A DNA stretch of 64,000 nucleotides from Serripes groenlandicus (taxonomy: Eukaryota; Mollusca; Bivalvia; Cardiida; Cardiidae): NCBI GenBank assembly GCA_031761405.1, contig JASEVX010000012.1:25298170-25362169 (forward strand), read 5' to 3'. Below, piece after piece: positions 43,905 through 56,120 of this stretch (the stretch's first letter is position 1; each line of letters starts with the position of its first letter). The notes under the pieces were generated by a model. The model saw nothing but the letters and a program-made list of their open reading frames with translations, did no database searches and was not told the origin of the DNA. Made by a program: the position numbers and the translations under genes.

Positions 43905-44670
43905 CCGTCGCGTATCTTGGGTAAACAAACAAGTACAAGCTGTAGGAAATGTGCCATGACCGTCGCGTATCTTGGGTAAACAAACAAGTACAAGCTGTAG
44001 GAAATGTGCCATGACCGTCGCGTATCTTGGGTAAACAAACAAGTACAAGCTGTAGAAATGTGCCATGACCGTCGTGTATCTTGGATAAACAAACAAGTAC
44101 AAGCTGTAGGAAATGTGCCATGACCGTCGCGTATCTTGGGTAAACAAACATGTACAAGCTGTAGGAAATGTGCCATGACCGTCGCGTATCTTGGGTAAAC
44201 AAACAAGTACAAGCTCTAGGAAATGTGCCATTACCGTCGTTTATCTTGGGTAAACAAACAAGTAGAAGCTGTAGGAAATGTGGCATGACCGTCGCGTATC
44301 TTGGGTAAACAAACAAGTAGAAGCTGTAGGAAATGTGCCATGACCGTCGCGTATCTTGGGTAAACAAACATGTACAAGTTGAAGGAAATGTGCCTTGACC
44401 GTCGCGTATCTTGGTAAACAAACAAGTACAAGCTCTAGGAAATGTGCCATGACCGTCGCGTATCTTGGGTAAACAAACAAGTACAAGCTCTAGGAAATGT
44501 ACCATGACCGTCGCGTATCTTGGGTAAACAAACAAGTACAAGCTGTAGGAAATGTGCCTTGACTGTCGCGTATCTTGGGTAAACAAACAAGTACAAGCTC
44601 TAGGAAATGTGCCATGACCGTCTAGTATCTTTGTTTAGCAAACAAGTACAAGCTCTAGTAAATGTGCTTT
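43905..44670 (-). repeat. 55-bp minisatellite derived from a SINE interior, about 14 units
   Basis: Unit AAACAAACAAGTACAAGCTG, TAGGAAATGTGCCATGACCG, TCGCGTATCTTGGGT, spaced at exactly 55 bp (for example 43931 and 43986). Read on the - strand it is GTCATGGCACATTTCCTACA and so on, the body of the SINE at 9720-9945. Since 55 is not a multiple of three, open frames on the - strand cycle through the same peptide phases (SYSLYLFVYPRYATVM, CLPKIRDGHGTFP) and are not genes. Confidence 0.9.
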
Positions 44671-44770
44671 GTCCATGGACACTCCACCATGACCACCGTG
44701 AGTGGGGATCGAACCAGGCACGCCCGATTTAAAATTCCCCTATGGTAACCCATCGGCAACAGGGGACTTA
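44671..44770 (-). mobile_element. SINE head following the 55-bp array
   Basis: CACTCCACCATGACCACCGT and GTGGGGATCGAACCAGGCAC are the B-box side of the tRNA-like head on the - strand. TTACCATAGGGGAATTTTAA matches the head at 9737. Array plus head form one SINE with an amplified middle. A direct copy of this arrangement is at 57440-57530. Confidence 0.7.
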
Positions 44771-44986
44771 TCCGTGTCACGTGATCAATGATTAATAAAA
44801 TAAACAATATAGTTGATATTGGCTATAAGTATGTAATATTTAATGCTAGATAAAGATATGTTATCTTATCTTATGTTATGATAAATCATTCAGTCTTGCA
44901 GCTATTGATGTTTTTGTTTTTTTAACTAGATGTGTTTGTAATAATATTTCGTTTTGCACTTATTATTATTTATTTCAATAAACCAA

Positions 44987-45182
44987 ATATGAGCCGTCCC
45001 TCGAGAAAACCAACATTGTGGACCCTGCGTAAAGTATCGACCTGATAAGCCGAAGCATGCCGCGCAGCTAAACCCGGACAAACAAGTTTCGCTTCCTGTG
45101 GATTTTCTGTTTCAGGAATCATTACTCTACCTCTATCCCCTGAGATGCCATAATGTTGGTTTTCTCGCGGGACAGCTCATAT
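44987..45182. mobile_element. MITE-A copy
   Basis: Ends ATATGAGCCGTCCCTCGAGA and TCTCGCGGGACAGCTCATAT. The interior has GATAAGCCGAAGCATGCCGC. It mirrors the 7486 copy. To its left about 0.44 kb present at 7690-8340 and 57730-58180 is deleted. Confidence 0.8.
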
Positions 45183-45547
45183 GGGTACGTCCATGCGAAA
45201 AATATACCATTTGGCATTTCTCAACTATGTAGACACGATAATTATGTACATAAGCTTCTAACATAAGTTTATTTAAGTAATATGTGAACAGTTTAGACCT
45301 TGATCAGGCTGTGCGTGTCGACACCGATTGACTGATCTGGATCGACACTGTTTACAAACACCAACATGTCATTTTCGCATGTACATGCTCAGATTTAATC
45401 AAACTCCAATCAATATTTTTTTCTGTGTCTGGTCTGAAAATATAGTTTCTCCTTTATAAACAGCTTTGAATAGTTGTCTTTATACGTCCAAGATGTAAGA
45501 TCGTCCGATCATGTGTATAGTGTTGATTTCAGTGTAGTTGGTTTTTA
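45183..45547. other. Unique non-coding part of block 1
   Basis: A mirror of 7110-7480 at high identity (GGCATTTCTCAACTATGTAG excepted). No gene. Confidence 0.45.
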
Positions 45548-45935
45548 GAACCTTTTCCCCACTTGAAGAACCATTTCGACGCATCTGCAGCAGACGACAT
45601 TAGAAAGCATTTTGACGAAAGGAAAGATTGCTAATGATTAACATTTTTTACCTCTTGTCTCTTATTATGGTTTTTATGCCGTTTTCAACATTATTTCAGT
45701 TATATCGCGGCGACAGTTCACTTGTTCATGATCCCTGTGTTAACAAATCAGTACTAGGCTATTAATAATTTGTCTTTTCCAAGGGCACTAAACCATAACC
45801 GTTGCGCCATTCTTTAGCATCTTTTTTTTCTAATTTTATTATATTATCATGCGATCCGTTTTAGTGGTATTTTATATTTTTCAAATAGAGGTTTCTAAAG
45901 TCGTCTGCAGATTTATTATATGTTGAAAAGTGTTT
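45548..45935. mobile_element. MITE-B with nested SINE fragment, right arm
   Basis: The left end TTTTCCCCACTTGAAGAACC and right end ATATGTTGAAAAGTGTTTTT surround a - strand SINE piece (45665-45820) with TTTTTATGCCGTTTTCAACA and CAGTTATATCGCGGCGACAG. The same nest as 6710-7092. Confidence 0.6.
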
Positions 45936-45974
45936 TTAGCTAGTAATCGCCTTATTGATGGTGTATAGTCTGAT

Positions 45975-46220
45975 TTTTGCCGCTTCAACACATGTTCAGT
46001 TATATCACGGTGTTCCCTGGGTTAGTTACCCGTAATACTGGTCCATGTATTAAGACACCAGCTAATACAGTTAGTTGTAATGCTAACTCCGTAGCCCTGA
46101 TCGCCAAAAGTAGGGCAGCCATTACTAACATTTTTAAAGTCTTGGGTACGACCCGCCCTGGGATCGAACCCACGACCTCCCGCACCCAAGGTGGCCGGAG
46201 GAGAGAGGCACCAAACATCG
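45975..46220 (-). mobile_element. SINE, partner of 6268-6515
   Basis: On the - strand: head with GGTCGTGGGTTCGATCCCAG, body GAGTTAGCATTACAACTAAC, and the 3' block GTGATATAACTGAACATGTG. The 85-codon + strand and 72-codon - strand open frames over it are shadows of the SINE. Confidence 0.75.
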
Positions 46221-46317
46221 TGTTTAAAAAATAAAACGAGAGGTATCAGACATCGTCTTTATGCGGACATTCTGAAATACAGCAGGTTAAGGGTTAGAAC
46301 CTGATGGGAAACATACT

Positions 46318-47095
46318 CAGATAGATTTACTCTGATAGATTTACTCTGATATATTAACTCTGATAGATTAACTCTGATATATTAACTCTGATATATTAAC
46401 TCTGATAGATTTACTCTGATAGAATTACTCTGATAGATTAACTCTGATGGATTTACTCTGATATATTTATTCTGATAGAATAACTCCGATAGATTTACTC
46501 TGATATATTTACTCGGATAGATTAACTCTGATATATTTACTCTGATATATTTACTCTGATAGATTTACTCTGATAGATTAACCCTGATAGATTTACTCTG
46601 ATAGATTAACTCTGATAGATTTACTCTGATATATTTACTCTGATAGATTAACTCTGATAGATTAACTCTGATATATTTACTCTTATTGATTTACTCTGAT
46701 AGATTTACTCTGATAGATTTACTCTGATAAATTAACTCTGATAGATTTACTCTAATATATTAACTCTGATAGATTTACTCTGATGATATATTTACTCTGA
46801 TAGATTTACTCTGATAGATTAACTATGATAGATTTACTCTGATATATTTACTCTGATAGATTTACTCTGATAGATTAACTCTGATATATTTACTCTGATA
46901 GATTTACTTTGATAGATTAACTCTGATAGATTTACTCTGATAGATTTACTCTGATAGATTTACTCTGATAGATTAACTCTGATAGATTTACTCTGATATA
47001 TTTACTCTGATATATTTACTCCGATAGATTTACTCCGATAGATTTACTCCGATAGATTTACTCCGATAGATTTACTCTTATAGATTTACTCTGAC
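46318..47095 (-). repeat. 14-bp satellite array, right arm, about 55 units
   Basis: TTACTCTGATAGAT / TTAACTCTGATAGA, the reverse complement of the array at 5240-6175. A run of CCGATAGATTTACT variants near 47025-47070 mirrors the CGGAG variants near 5310-5350, so the two arrays keep their internal variant order at that end. Confidence 0.95.
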
Positions 47096-47099
47096 TTTC

Positions 47100-47799
47100 T
47101 GGTTTGTTTTTTTAAAACTTTGGAACGTCCAATAACATTCATAGGAAATCGTTCACAGATATAGGTGACCTTTTATGCCTCTGCAGCAGACATATCTAAA
47201 ATACGTTCTAAGTTAAAGAAAATACTGAAACAATATGCATATACACTGTATAATGAATTACCTACATTTCTGTAAAAAAAAATTAAAAAAATGTACAATT
47301 AATTAATAGATTTGAAGTTATTGTGGCAAAAGGTCGCCAAAACAGTTATTTAATACATATACGTCGAAAAGTGTCTTTATTTAGGAAAGTATCAAAATCG
47401 TTAGCACGTAAACATGAAGGTTAATAAATATAATCAATGCAACATCTAAATACAATTTTGACAAAATGTTGAAAAACATAAATTGCCCACTTTAAGCAAT
47501 TTCTCATTGACAAAACAAACAAATGTGGTCTTCTGCAGAGGCATCACATGTCACCTATTTCATGCTAAGTGTTACTAACATTCAAGGAGTTTTATAAGTT
47601 GTTTAGGCATAACGTTTGTAACATAAGCCTATGCTGTTAACAGCGCGCACAGATTGACGTTGATAGACACGAATGTACCTATTAACAACTTGAATATGTT
47701 CCGTCATAAAATATTTGTTTAACTTGGCTTCTGATTTTCTTATATACCTCGCAGTTGTTTACTATCGCATCAACTTCAATAATTGAAGTGCTGTTTATT
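47100..47799. other. Satellite flank, no gene
   Basis: A mirror of 4561-5239 with about 95 percent identity by eye, including the A-run near 47274. No coding capacity supported. Confidence 0.5.
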
Positions 47800-48022
47800 G
47801 ATTTACCCTTTCCCATACACACCAACTCTGCAACAGACGACTTTGGAAACGCGTAGGCGAATATATTAAATGTCTTTATATGATACATATAGTATAATAA
47901 TCAAATAGATTTGAAACCATTGCGACAACAAAATAAATTGTTCAAAATAAGACTAATTTCTGCTTTGGCTAAAATGTTTCCAATGTCGTCTGCTGCACAT
48001 TCGTCAATATAAAGACGGTTCC
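47800..48022. mobile_element. MITE-B copy at the block 1 border
   Basis: TTTACCCTTTCCCATACACA begins it, and AATGTCGTCTGCTGCACATT with AAAGACGGTTCC ends it. Only its left half is shared with 4480-4560, so the block 1 homology breaks inside this element near 47890. Confidence 0.55.
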
Positions 48023-48083
48023 CCGCCACCGCGCTTCCTTTCTTTGCTGCATTATGCAGCAATTTGTGTACTTGTTAGACTAT

Positions 48084-48352
48084 ATATGACCCGTTCCACA
48101 AGAAAACCATCATTATGAACTCTCCCTAAAGTATAGACCCGGGTCAGCCTAAGCATGCCGCGCAGGCTAATCCGGCCAGACACTTTACGCCTCCTGTTGA
48201 TAATCTGTTTCAGGAATCATTACTCTATACCTCTATCCCCTTGAGACGGAATGCATCGGCCCGGATAAGCCTGCGCGGATTGCGCAGGCTGATCTGGGTC
48301 GATACATTACGCAGAGGGCACAATGTTGGTTTTCTAGCGAGACGGCTCATAT
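48084..48352. mobile_element. MITE-A copy, longest form
   Basis: Ends ATATATGACCCGTTCCACAA and TCTAGCGAGACGGCTCATAT. The interior has both CGCAGGCTAATCCGGCCAGA and GCGCAGGCTGATCTGGGTCG, which form an inner inverted pair around TGTTTCAGGAATCATTACTC. At about 269 bp it probably represents the full-length element. Confidence 0.75.
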
Positions 48353-48569
48353 AGCATACGTAGACTGGTATCCGACGTACAGTGCTGAATGTGTACGTCT
48401 GGCAACCAATAATGGCGACTTAATTGGTCAACTCCGCGTACATTTTGCTATTGTATATATATAGTAAATTAGTAAATATTCAAATACAACTTTATGTTTG
48501 GAATCAATATATGGGCAATGAAGCAAACGACTTTCGGAGACTGAAAGGTTAAACTGGTTTGATCCCCAA
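48353..48569. other. No recognisable feature
   Basis: Short AT-rich spacer between MITE-A and the 58-bp array. Confidence 0.35.
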
Positions 48570-48812
48570 TAAAAGTTGTCTCTATAGACTTTTGCTTGCA
48601 ATACCATGTCCAAAGGACCGCCCTTATTGGTGTTTGTCTCTATAGAATTTTGCTTGCAATACCATGTCCAAAGGGCCTCCATTAGTGGTGTTTGTCTCAA
48701 TAGACGTTTGCTTGCAATACCATGTCCAAAGGGCCGCCATGAGTGGTGTTTGTCTCTATAGATTTTTGCTTGCAACACCCTGTCAAAGGCCCTCCATTAT
48801 TGGTGTTTGTCT
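48570..48812 (-). repeat. 58-bp tandem repeat, about four units
   Basis: TTGTCTCTATAGACTTTTGC, then TTGCAATACCATGTCCAAAG and a GCC..TTAGTGGTG end, recurs at 48576, 48634, 48692 and 48750 (58-bp period). The 116-codon - strand open frame runs through the repeat and has no domain. Confidence 0.85.
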
Positions 48813-49099
48813 TGCCTGATACTGTAATGGTGAAGGTCAACTTCAGATTATATCGTACGATATGGTAATTTGATGATATGTTAGTTTGCAGGTGTGTGAT
48901 AAAGTCTTAATAATTTTACGATACATACTTCACTGCAACGCGGAGAGATAGCCTATCCAATAATGTTTTTGAATTAGAAACCTATACACAATTTATCTGG
49001 ACGGAAAATCAATCAGCCATGTCAATAAATAATGGAATCACTTCTTGTCATGTTAGAATATAATGGTCTAGGAGAGAATTATGATTAATATTAACCTTT

Positions 49100-51865
49100 C
49101 TTGCTCTATACTGGTGGCACAGGCTTGCCTTGCTCTATACTGGTGACACAGTCTGGCCTTGCTATATGATTGTAACACAGGCTGGTCTTTGTCTATACTG
49201 GTGACACAGGCTGGGCTTGGTCTATACTGGTGACACAAACTGGCCTTTGTCTATACTGGTGATACTAGCTAGCATTGCTCTATACCGGTGACACAAGCTG
49301 ACCTTGCTCTATACTGGTGACACAGGTGTGAATTTGGTTTATACTGGTGACACCGGCTGACCTTTGTCTATACTGGTGATGCATGCTAGCATTGCTCTAT
49401 ACTGGTGACACAGACTGGCCTTGCTCTATACTGGTGACACATGCTGATTGCTCTATATTGGTGACACGGATAAGCTTTGATCTATACTGGTGTCACAGAC
49501 TGGCATTGCGTTATACTGGTGACACATCATACTGGTTTTTGCTCTATACTGTTGGCAAAGACTGGCTTTGTTTTATACTGGTGACACAGACTGGCCTTGC
49601 TGTATACTGGTGACACAAACTGGCATGGCTTTATACTGGTGACACATCATACTGGTTTTCCTCTATACTGGTGGCAAAAACTGGCGTTGCTTTATACTGA
49701 TGACACAGACTGGCAATGCTTTATACTGGTGATACAGACTGGCCTTGCTGTATACTGGTGACACAAACTGGCATTGCTTTATACTGGTGACACATCATAC
49801 TGGTTTCCCACTATACTGGTGGCAAAAACTGGCTTTGCTTTATACTGATTACACAGACTGGCAATGCTTTATACTGGTGACACAGACTGGCCTTGCTGTA
49901 TACTGGTCATACAAACTGGCATTGCTTTATACTGGTGACACATCATACTGGTTTTGCTCTATACTGGTGGCAAAAACTGGCTTTGCTTTTTACTGGTGAC
50001 ACAGACTGGCAATGCTTTATACTGGAGACACATCATACTTGTTTTGCTCTATACTGGTGGCAAAAACTGGCTTTGCTGTATACTAGTGACACAGACTGGC
50101 ATTGCTGTATACTGGTGACACAAACTGGCATTGCTTTATACTGGTGACACAGACTGGCAATGCTTTATACTGGTGACACAGACTGACAATGCTTTATACT
50201 GGTGACACAGACTGGCTTTGCTGTATACTGGTGACACAAACTGGCAATGCTTTATACTGGTGACACAGACTGGCATTGCTGTATACTGGTGACACATACT
50301 GGCAATGCTTTATACTGGTGACACAGACTGGCAATGCTTTATACTGGTGACACAGACTGACACTGCTTTATACTGGTGACACAGACTGGCCTTGCTGTAT
50401 ACTGGTGACACAGACTGGAATTGCTCTATACTGGTGACACAGACTGACCTTGCCTTATACTGGTAGCACAGACTGGAATTGCTCTATACTGGTGACACAG
50501 GATGGCATTGCTCTATACAGGTGACACAGACTGACCTAGCTATATACTGGTGACACAGACTGACCTGGCTATATACTGGTGACACAGGCTGACCTTGCTC
50601 TATACTGGTAGCAAAGACTGGAATTGCTCTATACTGGTGACACAGGATGACCTTACTATATGCTAGTGGCACAGACAGACCCTTGCTCTATGCTGCTAGC
50701 ACAGACTGGAGTTGCTCTATACTCTAGACACAGGTTGGCATTGCTCTATACTGGTGACACAGACTGGCCCTGCTCTATGCTGGTGACACAGACTGGCCTT
50801 GCTCTATGCTGGTGACATAGGCTGACCTTGCTACATACTGGTGACACAGGCTGACCTTGCTCTATGCTGGTGACACAGACTGGCCCTGCTCTATGCTGGT
50901 GACATAGGTTGACCTTGCTATATACTGGTGACACAGGCTGACCGTGCTCTATGCTGGTGACACAGGCTGGGCTTGTTCTACACTGGTGACACAGGCTGAC
51001 CTTGATCTATAATAGTGACACAGGCTGACCGTGCTTTATACTGGTGACACATACTGGCCTTTGTCTATACTGGTTGTACATTTCAGGCCTTGTTCTATAC
51101 TGGTGACACAGACTGAGCTTGCTCTGTACTAGTGGCACATACTGTAATTGCCCTATACTGGTGACACAGACTGACCTTGCTCCTCTATACTGGTGACACA
51201 GGCTGACCTTGATCTTTACTAGTGACACAGGCTGGGCTTGCTCTACACTTGTGACACAGGCTGACCGTGCTCTATGCTGGTGACACAGGCTGGGCTTGCT
51301 CTACACTGGTGACACAGGCTGACCTTGATCTATACTAGTGACACAGTCTGTCCGTGCTCTGTGCTGGTGACACAGGCTGGGCTTGCTCTATACTGGTGAG
51401 ACGGGCTGACCTTGATCTATACTAGTGACACAGGCTGACCGTGCTTTATACTGATGACACATACTGGCCTTTGTCTATACTGGTGGTACATTTCAGGTCT
51501 TGTTCTATACTGGTGGTACATTTCAGGTCTTGTTCTATACTGGTGACACAGCCTCACCTTGCTCTGTACTAGTGGCACATACTGTAATTGCCCTATACTG
51601 GTGACACAGACTGACATTGCTGTATGCTGGTGACTAAGGCTGACCTTGCTCTATACTGGTGAGACAGGCTGATCTTGCTCTATCCTGGTGACACAGGCTG
51701 ACCGTGCTCTATACTGGTGGCACATACTGGCATTGTTCTATCTTGGTGGTGACACAGACTGATCTTGCTCTGTACTGGTGCCACAGACTGGAATTGTTCT
51801 ATATTGGTGACACAGACTGGAATTGCTCTATGATGGTGACACAGGCTGACCTTGCTCTATAAAGA
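49100..51865 (-). repeat. 29-bp minisatellite, right arm, about 95 units
   Basis: CTGGTGACACAGACTGGCCT then TGCTCTATA units on the + strand, the reverse complement of the 15740-18985 array. It has private variant blocks: a GACACATCATACTGGTTTT unit repeated near 49510-50040, TATGCTGGTGACACAGGCTG near 50770-51360, and a GGTACATTTCAGG variant near 51060-51530. The arrays have therefore diverged by independent local amplification. Confidence 0.95.
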
Positions 51866-52229
51866 AATAGTTGCACTTATTGAACACCCCTCGTATGTCG
51901 GAGGTTTTTGAATGCTTCCTAGCGAAATCTTGGACCATGTTGATGTTGATATAAACTAGTCACCGTTGGGCTGTGGTTAGTTTTTCTAAAGTACCACTCC
52001 TACTCTCCAAAACTTTTGCCAAGAAACCTACAGTATATTTCAAGAACGAATTCAATTTGCAATACCAATCACATTGGTGAGGGAATAAACTCTTTAATTT
52101 TATGACTAACTTTATCTACAAGAATTTCCGGGAACCAGAACTCCCCTTGCGCATAAAACTGTCAAAGCAATTGCAGACGTTATAAGTCAGTTAAAGCACA
52201 TACTATAAAGCGTTTTACTTGATGCGTTA

Positions 52230-52560
52230 TTTTAATCCTTTCCCTCATATAGACCCTTTCAGACGATTATGCAGCAGACGACTTTTGTCACAATGTTTTC
52301 AACTCTATTTCATCATGATAGACTTCCATTTACCATATGTTAACCAAATGTTTCCGAAGTCATCTGTTGCAGATGTTTCTGAATTGGGAAAGTCGACTTT
52401 GAAATCAGTTTTGCAAATAAATGAAGAAAATCTCCACAAATGAGACTTATGTTATTCAAAAAAGTAGGAAACATAGTGACAAAAGGAGAAATTGCTCATT
52501 ATTCAAAAGTTGTCTGGAGCAGAGGCGTCAAAATGCTTCTATATGAGGGTAAGGGTTAAT
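52230..52560. mobile_element. MITE-B cluster, right arm
   Basis: Partial copies at 52230-52400 (CCTTTCCCTCATATAGACCC) and 52436-52560 (ending TATGAGGGTAAGGGTTAATT), the counterpart of 13032-13545 with internal loss. Confidence 0.6.
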
Positions 52561-52760
52561 TTAAGAGACGTCTGCTTTGAAAAGATCGGAGGAAAAAGAT
52601 GGGCCTAAGGAAAACTTGGATAAACAGTTTAGATAATGAGTTTAAAACATTATGGGAAAAGGAGAAATTTCTTCCAAAATAAGTCTATAGCAGGTAGTTA
52701 CACACATTAGGAGTTAAATTGTTGAAATTATCCAATATTCTTCAACAATTGTATTTGTTT
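52561..52760. other. Unique non-coding DNA of block 2
   Basis: A mirror of about 12890-13030. No gene is seen. Confidence 0.4.
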
Positions 52761-52764
52761 TCTT

Positions 52765-52975
52765 GTGGTTTTACGCCGTTTTCAACATTGTTTCAGTTAT
52801 ATCACGGCGACAGTTCACGTACATGTACCATGATTCCCGGGTAACCAGTACTAGGCTAGGAAATGTGCCTAGTCCAAAGGCACTCCACCATGACCGTCGT
52901 GCTGCGACTGAGGATCGAACCCGTGGCACACTGTTTCAAATTCCCGACGCTTACCACTCGACGACGGCGGATTCC
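52765..52975 (-). mobile_element. SINE, partner of 12668-12885
   Basis: On the - strand: GCCGTCGTCGAGTGGTAAGC head, CACGGGTTCGATCCTCAGTC B-box side, and the 3' block GTGATATAACTGAAACAATG then AAAACGGCGTAAAACC. It keeps the ACGGCGTAAAA form that is mutated in the left copy. Confidence 0.75.
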
Positions 52976-53984
52976 TCACACAATTTGTATACGGGATCTC
53001 TGACGTCAAGGCTTACAAAAAGCAAGATGCATATCGACTTTATGCGAGTGATATTGACGCAAAATGACGTCAAAATGAGGTCTTTAAATCGACTTATTTC
53101 TAGAGGCCCTGTTCATTCAACGAGTATACCTCCGAATTGTGGAAATGTATTTTCATGATTTAACTTTCCTTTATTAAGTGATATGTTGCCCTTATTGATA
53201 ATCATAGTTTTCAAGCATTTTATTAATACAGAGCTTGGGGATTTAACGATATTGATTGCATTTTCTTAATTCTTTAACTCATCTTTTCAATATTCATAGG
53301 AACAGTTAAACATGTCTTAGTTCTATCAGATGAGAGTTTGACCTTGCATCTATCCAGATCCCCACAACAAAGTTAGAACATTAGAGTCTGAAGAGATATA
53401 AAGTACCAAGTAATCAAATACGGTATGATGGTTAAGAATTGACTCCTTTTCCCACAATATTATCTAAAATCGGTTGTTCGTCCTATATCAGTTCATTCGT
53501 CCGAGAATTCGTGTAAGTGTTAAAGCTAATAAGTTTCCGACGAGGTATTGATTGATGCAAGTTTCCGAAAGATGTAAATAAGCGAACATATAAGCTTGCC
53601 TATTTTTTCCATTCGTAAAAATCGCGAACTTATTGCCTAGCGTAAATTTCAATTCATACAGCCAGTAAAGTTTCAACATGACGGCTCGTTCTCGCCTATA
53701 CATGTACACATGTATACTGGTGTGTTGTTGTTTTTAAATGAAGAACATCAACATTCAGTAATATCATCAAGTATCATGGGTGAGTTCAATTACACACATA
53801 ACAGAGCAGGCGTAAGGTGTGAGTTAGTTAGACTATGTAATTTGATTGGTGTAATCACTAACGTACGTACCATCACAATTCAAGTATCATGGGTGAGTTC
53901 AGTTACACACATAACAGAGCAGGCGTAATGTGTTAGTTAGTAAGAATATGTAATTTGATTGGTGTAATCACTAACGTACGCCTA
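52976..53984. other. Unique non-coding DNA of block 2
   Basis: A mirror of 11800-12667. A 119-bp direct duplication (GAGTTCAATTACACACATAA near 53781 and GAGTTCAGTTACACACATAA near 53895) is private to this arm. Open frames here pair with those at 11941 and 12487 but are not preserved in length (for example frames of 60 against 73 codons), so I do not call genes. Confidence 0.5.
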
Positions 53985-55625
53985 ACGTTATGTTCGACAG
54001 CCTAAACGCAACCCTAGTTTTCGCGTTTATAAAATGTCCGTGAAGTTGGCAACCTGGCAGACTGGCAGCCTGGCAGCGTGAAGTTAGCAGTCTGGCAGCG
54101 TGGCAGTCTAGCAGCGTGAAGTTAGCAGTCTGGCAGCGTGGCAGTCTGGCAGCGTGGCAGTCTGGCAGCGTGAGGTTAGCAGCATGGTAGTCTGGCAGCG
54201 TGAAGTTAGCAGTCTGACAGCATGGCAGCCTGGCAGCACGAACTGAGCAGGGTGGCAGATTGGCAAAGTAAAGATGGGAGTCTGACAGCGTAAACAGCCC
54301 GACAGCGTGAACTGAGTAACCTAACAGCATGGCAGCCTGGAAGCGTAAACAAAGTAGCATAACAGCTCGGCAGCCTGACAGCGTGAAATGAGCACTCTGA
54401 CAGCCTTGCAGTGTTGGGTTGTCAGCGTAACAGTCTGACAGACAGGCCGCGTGATGTAATAGCCTGGCAGTCTGCCAGAATGAGGATATCAGAATGCACA
54501 GTTTTACAACAATTACATCAACAGTTTCATTTGAACTAAGGCACATCTCTTTATGCATATTTCGCAGCGTAGGACAGTTTATATCGCGCTATGACATTTT
54601 CACCCGGCCACTACACACATAATTTTATTATATGTAACGTTAAGATTTAATCAAAGATAAAATGTAAATTTATTGATTACAATCATGTTTTTCTCGCTTT
54701 TTTGCCAGACTTAAAATGTATACTTTAACAACAATTACACCTGACTTTTCATGTGAACTAAACCATATCTCTTTACGCGACATTTCGATTTTAACGGCGC
54801 CAGCAGTTCTAGCAGTTCTAGCAGCCTGGAAAAGCTTGAAAAACGCTATGCCTTTTTCAATCGGCTTAGATACAACATCTTTAGTATATGTTACGTTCGA
54901 ATAACTTGTATTTTAATGAGTTTTAATCAAAGATAAGATGTAAAATATTTTATTAAATCAAGTTTTTTTTCGAATTTTTGCTAACAATTACCTCTATTTC
55001 TATCGCTGTCGAAAGACGAAATCGGGCGATGTTTCCGGTCATCATATAGTGAAAAATAATCGTCTATTAACTTAAAACACTTTATTTTGCCACTTAAGCC
55101 GTATTTAAGTTTCATCTTACCATAACGCGTAACGATGCGTTATTTGATCCAGATATTCATGTTTTCAAACCCGGAAAAAATATGAAAAATGCGAGATTCC
55201 TTCACGGTAGTTCATTAGAAAAAACACGCCTATAAAAGTCGTTTTCTGCCGAGCTGTTATGCTACTTTGTTTACGCTTCCAGGCTGCCATGCTGTTAGGT
55301 TACTCAGTTCACGCTGTCGGGCTGTTTACGCTGTCAGACTGACATCTTTACTTTGCCAATCTGCCACGCTGCTCAGTTCGTTCTGCCAGGCTGCCATGCT
55401 GTCAGACTGCTAACTTCACGCTGCCAGACTGCCAGGCTGCTAACTTCACGCTGCCAGACTGCCAGGCTGCTAACTTCACGCTGCTAGACTACCACGCTGC
55501 CAGACTGCTAACTTCACGCTGCCAGGCTGTCAGACTGCCAGACTACTAACTTCACGCTGCCAGGCTGTCAGACTGCCAGACGGCTAACTTCACGGACATG
55601 TTTATAAATGCCTTACGTTATGTCC
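53985..55625. mobile_element. Foldback-like element, right copy
   Basis: Arms 54035-54480 (GGCAGCGTGAAGTTAGCAGT repeats) and 55250-55600 (CTAACTTCACGCTGCCAGAC repeats) are inverted to each other and flank a 0.77-kb interior that mirrors 10800-11520. The outer ends CGTTATGTTCGACAGCCTAA and GCCTTACGTTATGTCCGATA are inverted. Arm lengths differ from the left copy. The 195-codon - strand frame at 53971-54558 is built from the arm repeat and is not a gene. Confidence 0.6.
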
Positions 55626-56113
55626 GATAATGCTCGTTTTCGAGTTGTATACGTTCTCATACTAACACAGGCAAACAAGCACGGGCAATTATCCGACCAA
55701 GATGTGCTTCAAGGTAATAGACTTTGATGGTATTAGGTAGAGTTAATGATGTTGAGGTTTTTGCTCCATGACATCACAACACCGATAGAAGTAGATATGC
55801 GTGATTGTACGACTCGAATCAGCCTTTATACCCCTAAGGGCTGTTTAACTAGGAAGTTAGTTCTCTGTAGTGGATGCTATCGAAATGAAGCGGCTTTATG
55901 TACTGGCGGACACGGGAGAGTCAGATCAGACCACATGAGCTACTCTATGGTTAGTCGTGAAATGAAGCATATTCGGTCATAGTACTTTTACGGATACTAT
56001 ATCATTACTTAACGAGGCTTCATTGTATCCGGATGTACTTTTGCCTGGTTAGAATTACGTGTACTTTATTGAAGATCGGCCCGGGTAAACACGGTTATTT
56101 CTCGCGTATCTTG
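55626..56113. other. Unique non-coding DNA of block 2
   Basis: A mirror of 9820-10480. It runs into one unit of the 55-bp repeat (TTATTTCTCGCGTATCTTGG) just before the hAT-like insertion. Confidence 0.45.
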
Positions 56114-56120
56114 GGTAAAC

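Larger units (their letters stand above)
44770..47890 (-). repeat. Duplication block 1, right arm (partner 4445-8530)
   Basis: It contains MITE-A (44987-45182), MITE-B with nested SINE (45548-45935), SINE (45975-46220, - strand), the 14-bp satellite and its flank, in exact mirror order to 4445-8530. The short open frame at 47682-47888 mirrors that at 4394-4603 but diverges after about 38 residues, arguing against a gene. Confidence 0.85.

Noticed and set aside
43905..44670. CRISPR-like appearance of the regular 55-bp repeat (also 56566-57440)
   Set aside because: Units are directly adjacent with no unique spacers, the DNA is clearly eukaryotic, and the unit is explained by the SINE interior.
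53971..54558. 195-codon - strand frame as a cysteine-rich protein
   Set aside because: It is composed of the foldback arm repeat; the left-arm counterpart has a different length and phase.
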